Of a stretch of 64,000 nt of DNA, positions 26,483 through 34,443 are shown piece by piece. The notes below the pieces were generated by a model. The model did not search any database. It was not told where the DNA came from and saw nothing but the letters and a program-made list of their open reading frames with translations. How positions within the stretch are numbered: position 1 is the stretch's first letter; the number at the start of each line of letters is the position of its first letter. The translations under genes and the position numbers were made by a program. This DNA comes from an uncultured Christensenella sp. (GTDB lineage: Bacteria > Bacillota > Clostridia > Christensenellales > Borkfalkiaceae): assembly GCA_910585785.1 (NCBI GenBank), contig CAJUEV010000007.1, positions 10,430 through 74,429 of the forward strand. The letters run 5' to 3'.

Positions 26483-27705
26483 ATACAAACCCCACCCCGC
26501 ACCGCTGTGAAACGTGCGACAGTTGCAAACTTCCGCGCACCGTTGACGACAACGGCGGCGCGGCAAAATGCAAACTTATGAAATACAAAACGATTGACGG
26601 GTATGTCGCGGGCGGATATACGCCCGATTGGTGTCCGTTAAACGCCGTTGTAAAGCAAGCAACAAACAAATACGACGAAATAAAAAACCTTGCCGAACTT
26701 GACGCATTTTTCAAATGTGAGCGACACCTATTCTTGCACCGCAAAATTATGGTGTCTATAAGCGGCGGGTCGGATAGCGACATAATACTTGATTTTGTTT
26801 TGCGTGTACTTGCCGCTCGTCGGCACGACTACACTTGCGAATTGCATTTTGTATTTTTCGATACGGGCATAGAGTTTGAAGCAACAAAACGACACTTGCT
26901 ATTTTTAGAGAAAAAATACAACATCACGATTGACCGCCGCCGCGCAATAACGCCCGTCCCGAACGGGTGCAAAAAATACGGCGTGCCGTTTTTAAGCAAA
27001 TACGCGAGCGAAATGATAAACCGCTTGCAAAAGCATAATTTTGATTTTTCGCAAGGCGACCGCCCGTTCGACGAACTACTCGCGGCATATCCGCAATGTA
27101 AAGGCGCGTTGCGTTGGTGGTGCAGTATCAACGGCGACAAATCGGCATACAGCATAACGCGATTTTATATGTTGCGTGAGTTTTTGATTGAAAACCCGCC
27201 CGACTTCCCTATATCTTGCGAATGTTGCAACGGTGCAAAAAAGAATAACGCAAAAAAATACGAACGCGAGAACAATATCGACCTTAACGTGTTAGGCTTA
27301 CGCAAAGCCGAAGGCGGCGTGCGGACGGTTGCAATCGGGACGTGCTTTACCGAAGGGGTCGGCTATCGTATAGACACATATCGCCCGATATGGTGGTTTA
27401 CGGATAAAGACAAAGCCGCTTACGAAACAACACACAACATCACACACTCCGATTGTTACGCAAAATACGGCTTACGTCGCACAGGGTGCGCGGGTTGCCC
27501 GTTCGGGAGCGACTTTGAAAATGAATTAAACATTATACAACAGTACGAGCCGAAACTATATAAAGCGGTATGCGCAATATTCGGCAAAAGTTACGAATAT
27601 ACCCGCAAATATCGAGAATTTGCAAAGAAACACAAAACGGGCGTACCCGATAATCAAATGAATTTGTTTGACATATTCGACGGAGGCGGAAATGGACTTA
27701 TTTAA
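26479..27705 (+). CDS. Phage PAPS-reductase-like (PP-loop ATPase) protein
   Basis: A 408-residue protein with an N-terminal cysteine cluster (CETCDSCKLP), then the PP-loop SISGGSDSDIILDF of the adenine-nucleotide alpha-hydrolase/PAPS reductase superfamily, and cysteine pairs CECCNG and GCAGCPFG that could hold a Fe-S cluster. Phages often carry such genes. The likely chemistry is adenylation or sulfur transfer on a nucleic-acid or small-molecule substrate; true sulfate reduction is less likely. It lies in a block of zinc-ribbon and radical-SAM-like genes, which would fit a base or tRNA modification role (inference). Confidence 0.75.
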   Translation: MNTNPTPHRCETCDSCKLPRTVDDNGGAAKCKLMKYKTIDGYVAGGYTPDWCPLNAVVKQATNKYDEIKNLAELDAFFKCERHLFLHRKIMVSISGGSDSDIILDFVLRVLAARRHDYTCELHFVFFDTGIEFEATKRHLLFLEKKYNITIDRRRAITPVPNGCKKYGVPFLSKYASEMINRLQKHNFDFSQGDRPFDELLAAYPQCKGALRWWCSINGDKSAYSITRFYMLREFLIENPPDFPISCECCNGAKKNNAKKYERENNIDLNVLGLRKAEGGVRTVAIGTCFTEGVGYRIDTYRPIWWFTDKDKAAYETTHNITHSDCYAKYGLRRTGCAGCPFGSDFENELNIIQQYEPKLYKAVCAIFGKSYEYTRKYREFAKKHKTGVPDNQMNLFDIFDGGGNGLI

Positions 27706-27928
27706 CGAATTACAAGAACGCGTCCGCAAATGCGGCGACGATGTAAACGCAATAATCGAAATATCGACCGAAATGCACAAATATAATTGCCGCATTTGTC
27801 CGCGCAATATGTATCAAGACGAAACGTCAAAAGCAATTTGCCCCGCCTTGCGTGGCAAGCCGTGCCGCCGCGATTTTGCGGTATGTTGGCGGGCTTACTT
27901 TAAGAAAAAGAACGGAGGCGGCAAATGA
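27692..27928 (+). CDS. Cysteine-rich hypothetical phage protein (78 aa)
   Basis: The ATG at 27692 sits behind GGAGGCGG and overlaps the previous gene by 14 bases. Cysteines in CRICPRN, ICPALRGKPC and AVCW suggest a small zinc or Fe-S binding protein. It ends in the start of the next gene (ATGA). Confidence 0.6.
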   Translation: MDLFNELQERVRKCGDDVNAIIEISTEMHKYNCRICPRNMYQDETSKAICPALRGKPCRRDFAVCWRAYFKKKNGGGK

Positions 27929-28551
27929 AAATTTGTTGTATATGCGGTCAACTGTTTGAAGGTTACGGAAACAACCCCGCGCCCATTGAAACGCGCGGCG
28001 AGTGTTGCGACGATTGCAATATAAACGTCGTCGTCCCCCGCCGCTTGCTTGACGCAAAAAAAGCGCAAATACGGGCGGCGGCGGACGCGCTTACATCGAC
28101 CCCGTTGCAATGTGCGGAAAGCGCAAAATTAAACGCGCTCGTCGGCACGGTGGTTGAAATCGAATACATTGACGGCGATGTCGATGTCGGCATTTTACAC
28201 AAAGACACGCCCGCCATAAAGTACCAAAACCCCGACGGCGACAATACGACGATATGCGGATATTACATTGAACGCACCACCACAGGCAGCGGCGAATTGC
28301 ACTTCAAAAAGTCGCACGTTAAAGAAATTCGCCCGCCGTGCGTTACGGGGCGGCAAGACGCGCGGCTTGACGGGCTTATCGGCAAGTCGGTTTTAATTGA
28401 TTTTGGAAACGGCGACACGGAAGCGGGTTTTTTACGTCGTATTACAACAACGTGCGGAAGCGGCGACGACATTGTGCGGTATTGCCTTGTAACACCGCTC
28501 CGCAATATAGTATTTTACAGCACCGACATTAAAGGCGTGCGGGAAGGTTGA
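27925..28551 (+). CDS. Zinc-ribbon phage protein with two related beta modules
   Basis: The 208-residue product begins with a CxxC...CxxC zinc ribbon (CCICGQLFEG, ECCDDCN). Two related segments follow, LVGTVVEIEYIDGDVDVGIL and LIGKSVLIDFGNGDTEAGFL, each a small beta-barrel-like module, so the gene contains an internal duplication. Function unknown. Confidence 0.6.
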   Translation: MKICCICGQLFEGYGNNPAPIETRGECCDDCNINVVVPRRLLDAKKAQIRAAADALTSTPLQCAESAKLNALVGTVVEIEYIDGDVDVGILHKDTPAIKYQNPDGDNTTICGYYIERTTTGSGELHFKKSHVKEIRPPCVTGRQDARLDGLIGKSVLIDFGNGDTEAGFLRRITTTCGSGDDIVRYCLVTPLRNIVFYSTDIKGVREG

Positions 28552-28555
28552 CAAT

Positions 28556-28960
28556 ATGGAAATTAAAACGTGTAAATTTTGCGGTGCGCCTATCGTATGG
28601 CTTAAAACACAAAACGGTCGACCTATGCCGTGTAACACGGAAGCGGTCAAGTATCAAGAAAATTACAAGGGCAAGGACGTTATCGTTTTATCGGACGGCA
28701 AGGTCATAAAGGCAACCGTCGTCAACCCGAACGGCGGCGGGCTTGCGCCTATCGTTGACGGCGAAGGTTACATATCGCATTTTGCAACGTGTACGCACGC
28801 GGACGAAGCAAGAACGCCCCGCCCCACTATCGAAGCGGTCGCGCCGAATATCCCGCCCGCAACGCAAACACCGCGCGAATACACGCAAGAGGACATATTC
28901 TCGCTTGCGGACGCTTACGAAGCGCAGGAAGCGGCAAGCAGGGAGCGGCGCAAATGGTAA
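28556..28960 (+). CDS. Zinc-ribbon hypothetical phage protein (134 aa)
   Basis: It begins with a CKFCGAPIVWLKTQNGRPMPC ribbon split in two blocks (CKFCGAP, MPCNTEA), a pattern common in small phage proteins that recognise metal or nucleic acid. The C-terminal part is low-complexity and proline-rich. It lies in the early operon four bases after the previous gene. Confidence 0.55.
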   Translation: MEIKTCKFCGAPIVWLKTQNGRPMPCNTEAVKYQENYKGKDVIVLSDGKVIKATVVNPNGGGLAPIVDGEGYISHFATCTHADEARTPRPTIEAVAPNIPPATQTPREYTQEDIFSLADAYEAQEAASRERRKW

Positions 28961-28985
28961 CGGGCGGCGGCGAAAGGAGGCAAAC

Positions 28986-29651
28986 GTGAAAATTGGAATA
29001 TACGACGTTGACAGTCATAACTTCCCGAATTTGGCACTTATGAAAATATCGGCGTACCACAAACAAAACGGCGACGACGTGGAGCGTGTTTTACCCGTTT
29101 GCAGGTATGACCGCATATATGCGAGTAAAGTTTTCGGGGACGAATACACAACCGTCAAAAATCTTTGCTTGCAATCGGACGATGTACGGCTCGGCGGTAC
29201 GGGTTTTGCAATCACGGTCGAAAACGGCAAAGAAATTTACCGCAAAGAAAAAGACGGCGACCTTCCGTATGAAATCGAGCATATATACCCCGATTATTCG
29301 CTTTACCCCGAATTAACAAAAGACACCGCATACGGGTTTTTGACGCGCGGTTGCCCGAATAATTGCGGGTTTTGCATAGTTAGCAAAAAAGAAGGCTTGC
29401 AATCACGCAAAGTCGCAAATTTGTCGGAATTTTGGCGCGGGCAAAAATACATCAAACTTTTAGACGCGAATATCCTTGCTTGCCGCGACCGTATCGAACT
29501 ATTACAACAATTAGCCGACAGCGGCGCAAAGGTTGATATAACGCAAGGACTTGACGCGCGATTTATAACCGACGAAATCGCGGTTTTAATAAATAACATA
29601 CGCGCCGACTTTGAAAGTGTTTTGTGTAATTGGCTCGGCGAAAAGTATTGA
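28986..29651 (+). CDS. Radical-SAM-like phage protein, apparently C-terminally short
   Basis: The GTG at 28986 has a strong ribosome site (AAAGGAGG) and is preferred to an upstream start that would overlap the preceding gene over most of its length. The 221-residue product has the radical-SAM cluster motif C-x3-C-x2-C at Cys123, Cys127 and Cys130 (RGCPNNCGFC), preceded by a B12-binding-like N-terminal fold (MKIGIYDVDSHNFPNLAL). The frame stops soon after NNIRADFES, where family members usually continue the barrel, so it may be a truncated or minimal enzyme. Chemistry unknown. Confidence 0.65.
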   Translation: MKIGIYDVDSHNFPNLALMKISAYHKQNGDDVERVLPVCRYDRIYASKVFGDEYTTVKNLCLQSDDVRLGGTGFAITVENGKEIYRKEKDGDLPYEIEHIYPDYSLYPELTKDTAYGFLTRGCPNNCGFCIVSKKEGLQSRKVANLSEFWRGQKYIKLLDANILACRDRIELLQQLADSGAKVDITQGLDARFITDEIAVLINNIRADFESVLCNWLGEKY

Positions 29652-29664
29652 CGGGAGGCACGCG

Positions 29665-30177
29665 ATGTCAAGATATAAAAAACTTATGATACAACGCGGC
29701 GTAATGCAAAAGGCGGTTGCGGAAAAGATACATAAAACCGACCCGCGCGTCGATACATCGCTTTTAAGCAAATTTGTAAACGACGTTTGCTTACCCACTC
29801 CGCGCACGCTTGCGACGATATGTAAAACGCTTGCTTGCGACCCGCTTGATATTTACGACCCCGCAGAAATCACGCTCGCGCCGCCTACATCGGCGCAGGA
29901 AGCGGCGGGCGGCGGCAATGCGGACAACCCCGCAACGTCGACGGAAGCGGCGAGAAAACGCGAACGTCGCCGCGCAAATGGCTTGTACAATCTTACAGTC
30001 GAAATATCCCGCGATATTGCCGAGCGCGTATTTGCGCCCGAAGCATTGCGAAAACTCGGCTATTTAAGTAAAAGCGACTTTGTGCGTCAAGCGGTTGCCG
30101 CGCTCGACGCGCGGTTATCCACAATCGAAGCGAAAGAAAAAGCCGACGGCGCAGGAACGCCGAACGGCAAAAAATAA
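29665..30177 (+). CDS. XRE-type HTH protein with C-terminal ribbon-helix-helix-like tail
   Basis: The ATG at 29665 follows CGGGAGG. Residues 1-70 fit a Cro/CI helix-turn-helix (MQKAVAEKIHKTDP, LLSKFVNDVCLPTPRTLATI). A linker rich in Ala and Gly leads to a segment with a second DNA-binding look (YNLTVEISRDIAERVF, SKSDFVRQAVAALDA). It is probably an early phage regulator. The predicted small RNA at 30196-30268 runs toward its 3' end from the opposite strand. Confidence 0.65.
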   Translation: MSRYKKLMIQRGVMQKAVAEKIHKTDPRVDTSLLSKFVNDVCLPTPRTLATICKTLACDPLDIYDPAEITLAPPTSAQEAAGGGNADNPATSTEAARKRERRRANGLYNLTVEISRDIAERVFAPEALRKLGYLSKSDFVRQAVAALDARLSTIEAKEKADGAGTPNGKK

Positions 30178-30195
30178 AGACCACAATTAAAGACA

Positions 30196-30268
30196 AAGAA
30201 AACGGGCGGTCGAAATTGGCACTTCCGACCGCCCGCGAAACTTGACACAAAACTATGTCAACCAAACC
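30196..30268 (-). ncRNA. Predicted two-hairpin small RNA
   Basis: A perfect promoter (TTGACA, 17 bases, TATAAT; 30275-30303) reads leftward. About 33 bases after the expected start is an intrinsic terminator: CGGGCGGTCG, 13-base loop, CGACCGCCCG, then TTTTCTTTGTCTTT. Between them TTGACA/TGTCAA arms (30242-30261) make a first hairpin. The transcript would be about 72 nt with no open frame, convergent with the XRE-type gene. It stands 310 bases before the Rep gene and may regulate replication or the XRE protein (inference). Confidence 0.6.
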
Positions 30269-30274
30269 GATATT

Positions 30275-30303
30275 ATTATACCACATCGGCGGCAAAGTGT
30301 CAA
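30275..30303 (-). promoter_or_regulatory. Consensus sigma-A promoter of the predicted small RNA
   Basis: TTGACA, a 17-base spacer and TATAAT on the minus strand. The spacer contains GCCGATGTG next to the -10, a string shared with another minus-strand phage promoter at 53393-53422. Confidence 0.8.
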
Positions 30304-30374
30304 TGTTTTGCAAGCGAAAAACCGTGCTATTGCGTCCTCGTAATGAAGTATTATCGTATCAACGACGCAAGCAG

Positions 30375-30534
30375 GATAAACAGGCAACACGCCCCGCGCT
30401 TTATACCCCTTTGCGATAAACTTTGAGGGGGTCGAGAAAGGGGGCGGCGGGGGAAAACATCGGGGGCGTTTGATAAACTCGATAAAGAAAGATAACTCCC
30501 CTTTTAGCCCCCGCGTGTTGTCCCCCGCTTTTTT
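30375..30534. other. Putative replication origin region (iterons, G-runs, large inverted repeat)
   Basis: Upstream of the HUH Rep gene GATAAAC occurs at 30375, 30415 and 30472, with variants GATAAAG at 30481 and GATAACT at 30491. Four GGGGG runs lie at 30427-30466. GCGGGGG (30447) and GGGGGC (30462) pair with GCCCCC (30507) and CCCCCGC (30522) to form a large two-part stem that ends in TTTTTT. Iterons plus a strong hairpin before a rep gene are the usual look of a rolling-circle origin; the nick site cannot be placed. The T-run would also allow a terminator role. Confidence 0.45.
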
Positions 30535-30580
30535 GGCTATTCTTTGTCTTTTACGTTAAAGCAATTTATCGGAGGCAATT

Positions 30581-31450
30581 ATGGCAAAACGCTACTACAC
30601 ACTCGACCCGCAAAAATACGACTTTGACGAGATATTCGGCATTGAAGCGCAGGAAGCGGAACGCGACGCTCTTTTGCAATCGTTCAATGACCCGCACATT
30701 GTGAAATATCGAACAAAGACGATTAAAAGCGGCAACGTGCTTGAAGTTGAGGTTTACCCGATATGGGACACCCACACTTCAACATCAAGGGCAAGGAAAA
30801 CAAAAGAAAGCCGCGAAGCGCAAAAGCGGCTCAATTACAAAAATGCGGTCAAACAGGTTGTGCGGCTTATCAATGCGAATTTTACCGACGCGGACTTTTG
30901 GGCGACCTTTACATACGATAACGCCCACTTACCGAAAACCTATGCGCAAGCACAACGGGAAGTGCAAAAGTTTATTCGCAGATTAAAGCACTATGCCGAA
31001 CGACACGCCTTCCTCCCGCTCAAATACGTTTATTGGACGGAATTTGAAAACGACGAAAAGAAAGGCAAACGACGCATACACCACCACATTGTAACGAACT
31101 TTGCCGACCGCGATGTTATGGAGGACTTATGGGGCAACGGCGGTCGAAACAACGTGCGACGGCTTGTTGCGGACGACAGCGGTTACGAAGGAATGGCGCG
31201 GTATTGTATGAAAGACCCGAAAGGCTTAAAACGATACGTCGCGTCAAAGAACTTGAAAAAGCCGCAAATCACGGTATCGGACACAAAGTTTACGCGGCGC
31301 AAGGTCAACCGCATTATGTACGACAAAGTCAACTCTTACGCCGTTTTTGAAAACCTTTACAAAGGCTATCAAATGACGGACATCAAGAAAAAAACAAGTG
31401 AATACACGACGGGCGCGTATGTGTACGTCAAAATGAAACGCAAGGAGTGA
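30581..31450 (+). CDS. HUH-type rolling-circle replication initiator (Rep)
   Basis: The 289-residue protein has the order of HUH endonucleases: motif I-like WATFTYDNAHLPKTY, the metal-binding HUH motif in RRIHHHIVTNF, and a downstream tyrosine motif MARYCMKDPKG with Lys that would form the nicking site. It is related in layout to phage and plasmid Rep proteins that nick one strand at the origin. The start ATG follows GGAGGC. An iteron/G-run region lies directly upstream. Such an initiator in a siphovirus-type prophage is uncommon but has counterparts among gut phages. Confidence 0.75.
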   Translation: MAKRYYTLDPQKYDFDEIFGIEAQEAERDALLQSFNDPHIVKYRTKTIKSGNVLEVEVYPIWDTHTSTSRARKTKESREAQKRLNYKNAVKQVVRLINANFTDADFWATFTYDNAHLPKTYAQAQREVQKFIRRLKHYAERHAFLPLKYVYWTEFENDEKKGKRRIHHHIVTNFADRDVMEDLWGNGGRNNVRRLVADDSGYEGMARYCMKDPKGLKRYVASKNLKKPQITVSDTKFTRRKVNRIMYDKVNSYAVFENLYKGYQMTDIKKKTSEYTTGAYVYVKMKRKE

Positions 31451-31454
31451 AAAA

Positions 31455-32213
31455 ATGAAATACATCGGCAGTAAAGCAAAAATCGCAAACGAAATCGTCC
31501 CGATTTTGCAAAGTTACATATCCGCGTACAACATCAAGCAGTACGTCGAGCCGTTTGCGGGCGGTTTTAACGTAATCGACAAAATACAATGCGAATACAG
31601 GCTCGGCAACGATATTGACCCGCTTGTATGCGAACTCGTCGAAGCGTTCCGCGAAAACCCCGCACTTTTGGACGAATTGAACACGCCGTCCCGCGCCGAA
31701 TATTACGACGTGCGGGATAACCCCGACAAATATCCGTGTTGGTATCGCGCGGCGGTGCTTTTATTCGGCTCTTACAATGCTCGCGTTTACGGCGGTTGCT
31801 ATGGCGCGACGGCAGTTACGAAAGACGGAAAAACGCGAAATTATTTTAACGAAGCCCGCGAGAATTTTCGCCGTCAATTACCCGCCTTGCGCAATATTCT
31901 TGTCGGGTGTTGCGATTATCGGGAATTGCGACTCCCCGAACGGGAGCGCGTGCTTGTTTATTGCGACCCGCCTTATTCGGACGGTATCGGTTACGGCGGC
32001 GGCAAATTCGATACGGCGCAATTTTGGGAATGGTGCAGAACACAAACGGCGGCGGGTCATATCGTAATCGTAAGCGAATACACCGCACCCGACGACTTTG
32101 TTTGTATTTGGCAACACGAAATAACGACGCACTTAAACAACCGCAACAAGCAAAATCGCATTGAAAAATTATTTATACACGGAGGCGCACAATGGCACAA
32201 ATACACGACTTGA
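31455..32213 (+). CDS. DNA adenine N6-methyltransferase (Dam/D12 class)
   Basis: SAM-binding motif I is seen as VEPFAGGFNV and the catalytic motif IV as YCDPPYSDG, with N-terminal YIGSKAKIA typical of D12-class enzymes. The length of 252 residues is normal. No restriction enzyme is nearby, so this is an orphan phage methylase, probably protecting phage DNA or marking replication. It follows Rep by four bases. Confidence 0.85.
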   Translation: MKYIGSKAKIANEIVPILQSYISAYNIKQYVEPFAGGFNVIDKIQCEYRLGNDIDPLVCELVEAFRENPALLDELNTPSRAEYYDVRDNPDKYPCWYRAAVLLFGSYNARVYGGCYGATAVTKDGKTRNYFNEARENFRRQLPALRNILVGCCDYRELRLPERERVLVYCDPPYSDGIGYGGGKFDTAQFWEWCRTQTAAGHIVIVSEYTAPDDFVCIWQHEITTHLNNRNKQNRIEKLFIHGGAQWHKYTT

Positions 32214-32449
32214 AAATTTTACCCGAATATTACGACGCGGTCGATAAAGGCGTAAAAACTTACGAATTGCGGTTTGACGACCGAAATTACGCCGTCGGCG
32301 ATATGCTGATATTGCGCGAATGGGAAAACGGGCAATATACGGGTAAGCGGCTTACGGCAAAAATAACGCACATCTTAAAAGACTTTGTCGGCTTGACCGA
32401 CGGTTGGGCGGTTTTAAGTATCAAGAAAATGGAGGGCAAAAAATGTTAA
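32192..32449 (+). CDS. DUF3850 (ASCH-like) protein
   Basis: The 85-residue product matches the small phage DUF3850 family, an ASCH-like RNA-binding fold: HDLKILPEYYDAVDKGVKTYELR, then GDMLILREW and YTGKRL. It overlaps the methylase gene by 22 bases. Its molecular role is not established. Confidence 0.8.
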   Translation: MAQIHDLKILPEYYDAVDKGVKTYELRFDDRNYAVGDMLILREWENGQYTGKRLTAKITHILKDFVGLTDGWAVLSIKKMEGKKC

Positions 32450-32652
32450 AAAAAATATTATCGGCAATTTACATCGCCGCATTGCTTGTAATTGTGGTTT
32501 GCGTGCCTATATCGGCAATATGTGTTATTTGTAAACTATGCGCCGCGACTCCCATATCTTGGCTCGGTGCGTGCGTGCCGCTTTTGATTGCGCTCGCCGC
32601 TTTTCCGCCCTTTATTTTATCAAAAATTTTGCTTGACATCGGCGGCAAATAA
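32443..32652 (+). CDS. Small membrane protein (69 aa)
   Basis: The ATG at 32443 overlaps the preceding stop and follows GGAGGG. Two hydrophobic segments (LSAIYIAALLVIVVCV and a second near PLLIALAAFPPFILS) predict a two-helix inner-membrane protein. No family is recognised. Confidence 0.6.
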   Translation: MLKKILSAIYIAALLVIVVCVPISAICVICKLCAATPISWLGACVPLLIALAAFPPFILSKILLDIGGK

Positions 32653-32675
32653 ATTACCGAAACAAGGAGGTTAAA

Positions 32676-33272
32676 ATGCCGAAACAAACCCGAAACGACC
32701 CCGAAAAGAAAAAGACCGCGACAAAGGGCAAAAAACAGCCCGTAAAGGCGCAAAAGAAAACAGCGGCAAAACCGCCCGCCGAAGCGGAAAACACCGCAGA
32801 AAAAGGCAAACGCGGCGCAAAATCGCAATATGCAAATAAGGTTTTACCTTATTTGGCGGATATTGAGCGTTATGTTCGATGTTGCGTTACTGAAGGCGAT
32901 ATTTGCAAATATTACGGGGTCGGCAAAACGCAATGGGCGCAATACAAGAAAGATTATCCCGAATTAACCGAAACGCTTTTACGCGCGCGGGAGAGCGCAA
33001 AACAGGACTTGCTCGACAACGCATATCGCGTCGCGGTTGGTTATTACTACGAGGAAACGCACACAACAACGGTCATTATCGACGGCAAGCCGTGCAAAAA
33101 AACATACGTCGACCGCAAGTATGCAAAGCCCGACGCGGGTATGATACAATTCTTGCTCATTAACCGATATTCGGGCGAATTTGCCCGCGACCCGCAAGCG
33201 GTAGAATTGCGAAAAAAGGCGTTAGAACTTGCAAAAGACGGCAAGTTGCCCGACGGTTGGGAGGGTGTGTAA
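32676..33272 (+). CDS. Terminase small subunit-like protein
   Basis: A lysine- and alanine-rich N-terminus precedes a helix-turn-helix (VTEGDICKYYGVGKTQWAQYKKDYPEL in blocks) and a helical part (ARESAKQDLLDNAYRVAVGYYYEE), as in terminase small subunits of clostridial phages that recognise packaging sites. It lies upstream of the HNH and terminase large genes. A general DNA-binding protein is the alternative. Confidence 0.7.
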   Translation: MPKQTRNDPEKKKTATKGKKQPVKAQKKTAAKPPAEAENTAEKGKRGAKSQYANKVLPYLADIERYVRCCVTEGDICKYYGVGKTQWAQYKKDYPELTETLLRARESAKQDLLDNAYRVAVGYYYEETHTTTVIIDGKPCKKTYVDRKYAKPDAGMIQFLLINRYSGEFARDPQAVELRKKALELAKDGKLPDGWEGV

Positions 33273-33274
33273 TT

Positions 33275-33970
33275 ATGCCGCTTGACCCGATACACGCCTT
33301 TTATTGCCGCAAAGAATATTTAACGCTCGCACAGTCTTGCAAGGTTAAAAGCGGCGGAATTTGCGCACGGTGCGGCGGTGTATTCGATATGTGCGAATTG
33401 CGCCCACATCATAAAATCGAACTTACGCTCGACAACATCGACGACGTAAATATCACGCTAAACCCCGCAAACATCGAAGTATTGTGCCACGATTGCCACA
33501 ATGCCACGCACGCTCGTTTTGGTAACGCGGTCGAACAAAAGCGCGTGTATGTTGTGTATGGCGCACCGTGCGCGGGCAAGTCGACTTATGTGTACAGCAC
33601 CGCCACACGCAACGATATTGTTGTAAACCTTGACGCTATACATCGCGCAATATGCGTATGCGGGCAGTATGATAAACCCGACGCGACAAAGCGCGTCGCG
33701 TTCGCCTTGCGTGATTATTTGCTTGACGAAGCGCGCACCGCAACGCCGCGCCGTCATTGGCAGGACGCGTATATTATCGGCACATATCCCGACCGCATTG
33801 ACCGCGACAATATCGCGCGGGAATATCCGCCCGACGTGATTAACTTTGTACACATCGACACACCGAAGGCGGAATGTATCAAGCGAGCGCACGAAAACAT
33901 CAAGCAAGCGGCAACGCGCGACGCGGTTGTCGGTTGGATAGAAAAATATTTTGCACGTTATACGGAATGA
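33275..33970 (+). CDS. HNH endonuclease fused to a P-loop kinase-like domain
   Basis: The ATG at 33275 follows GGAGGGTG. The N-terminal 90 residues are an HNH nuclease (CARCGGVFDMCELRPHHKIEL, then NIEVLCHDCHNATH in shorter blocks). From about residue 90 a P-loop domain follows: Walker A VYGAPCAGKSTYV and later INFVHIDTPKAECIKRA, resembling polynucleotide-kinase-type AAA_33 proteins. HNH proteins beside terminase help packaging in HK97-type phages; the fused P-loop part is less usual. 231 residues. Confidence 0.75.
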   Translation: MPLDPIHAFYCRKEYLTLAQSCKVKSGGICARCGGVFDMCELRPHHKIELTLDNIDDVNITLNPANIEVLCHDCHNATHARFGNAVEQKRVYVVYGAPCAGKSTYVYSTATRNDIVVNLDAIHRAICVCGQYDKPDATKRVAFALRDYLLDEARTATPRRHWQDAYIIGTYPDRIDRDNIAREYPPDVINFVHIDTPKAECIKRAHENIKQAATRDAVVGWIEKYFARYTE

Positions 33971-34095
33971 TACCCCCCTATCCTTGCAAAATTTTTGAAA
34001 CCCGAAAAGACTCCAAGCCGCAGTCAAAAAAAATTCACACCGAAATTTTGACTTTTTCGGGCAAAAAGTTTACAAATTCCAAAAAGGAGGCGGAA

Positions 34096-34443
34096 ATGAA
34101 AAAAAGCAAAGATAAAACAGCGATTGCCGACGGCGAATACAAGCGGCTCGTCGGTTTGTACACGGCGGCGGGCGTGGACGAAATCAAGTTAAAAATTTAC
34201 GACGAACTTATCCGCAAGGTCGCGGAGGTTTTTGCTTGTTTGGAAGCAATCAAAGAATTGCCGTCGATAATTTACGACCCGAATAACCCGTCCATACAGC
34301 GCGAAACGGCGGCGGGACGTGCGCGGGTCAAGTATATGGCGCAATACACATCGGCAACGCAAAAATTAAACAAGGACTTGCTCGGCGGCTTAAACGGCGA
34401 CGACGGCGATTTATCGGCTTATGACGACGACAACAACAATTAA
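34096..34443 (+). CDS. Hypothetical phage protein upstream of terminase large subunit
   Basis: The ATG at 34096 has a full AAAAGGAGG site. The 115-residue helical product ends in a run of acidic and Asn residues (SAYDDDNNN). Its place just before terL suggests a packaging role, possibly a second small-subunit-like protein. The terminase gene overlaps its end by 23 bases. Confidence 0.6.
   Translation: MKKSKDKTAIADGEYKRLVGLYTAAGVDEIKLKIYDELIRKVAEVFACLEAIKELPSIIYDPNNPSIQRETAAGRARVKYMAQYTSATQKLNKDLLGGLNGDDGDLSAYDDDNNN

Noticed and set aside
30203..30235. Terminator of the XRE-type gene on the plus strand
   Set aside because: On the plus strand the stem is followed by CGAAAC, not a T-run; on the minus strand it is followed by TTTTCTTTG, so it was assigned to the small RNA.
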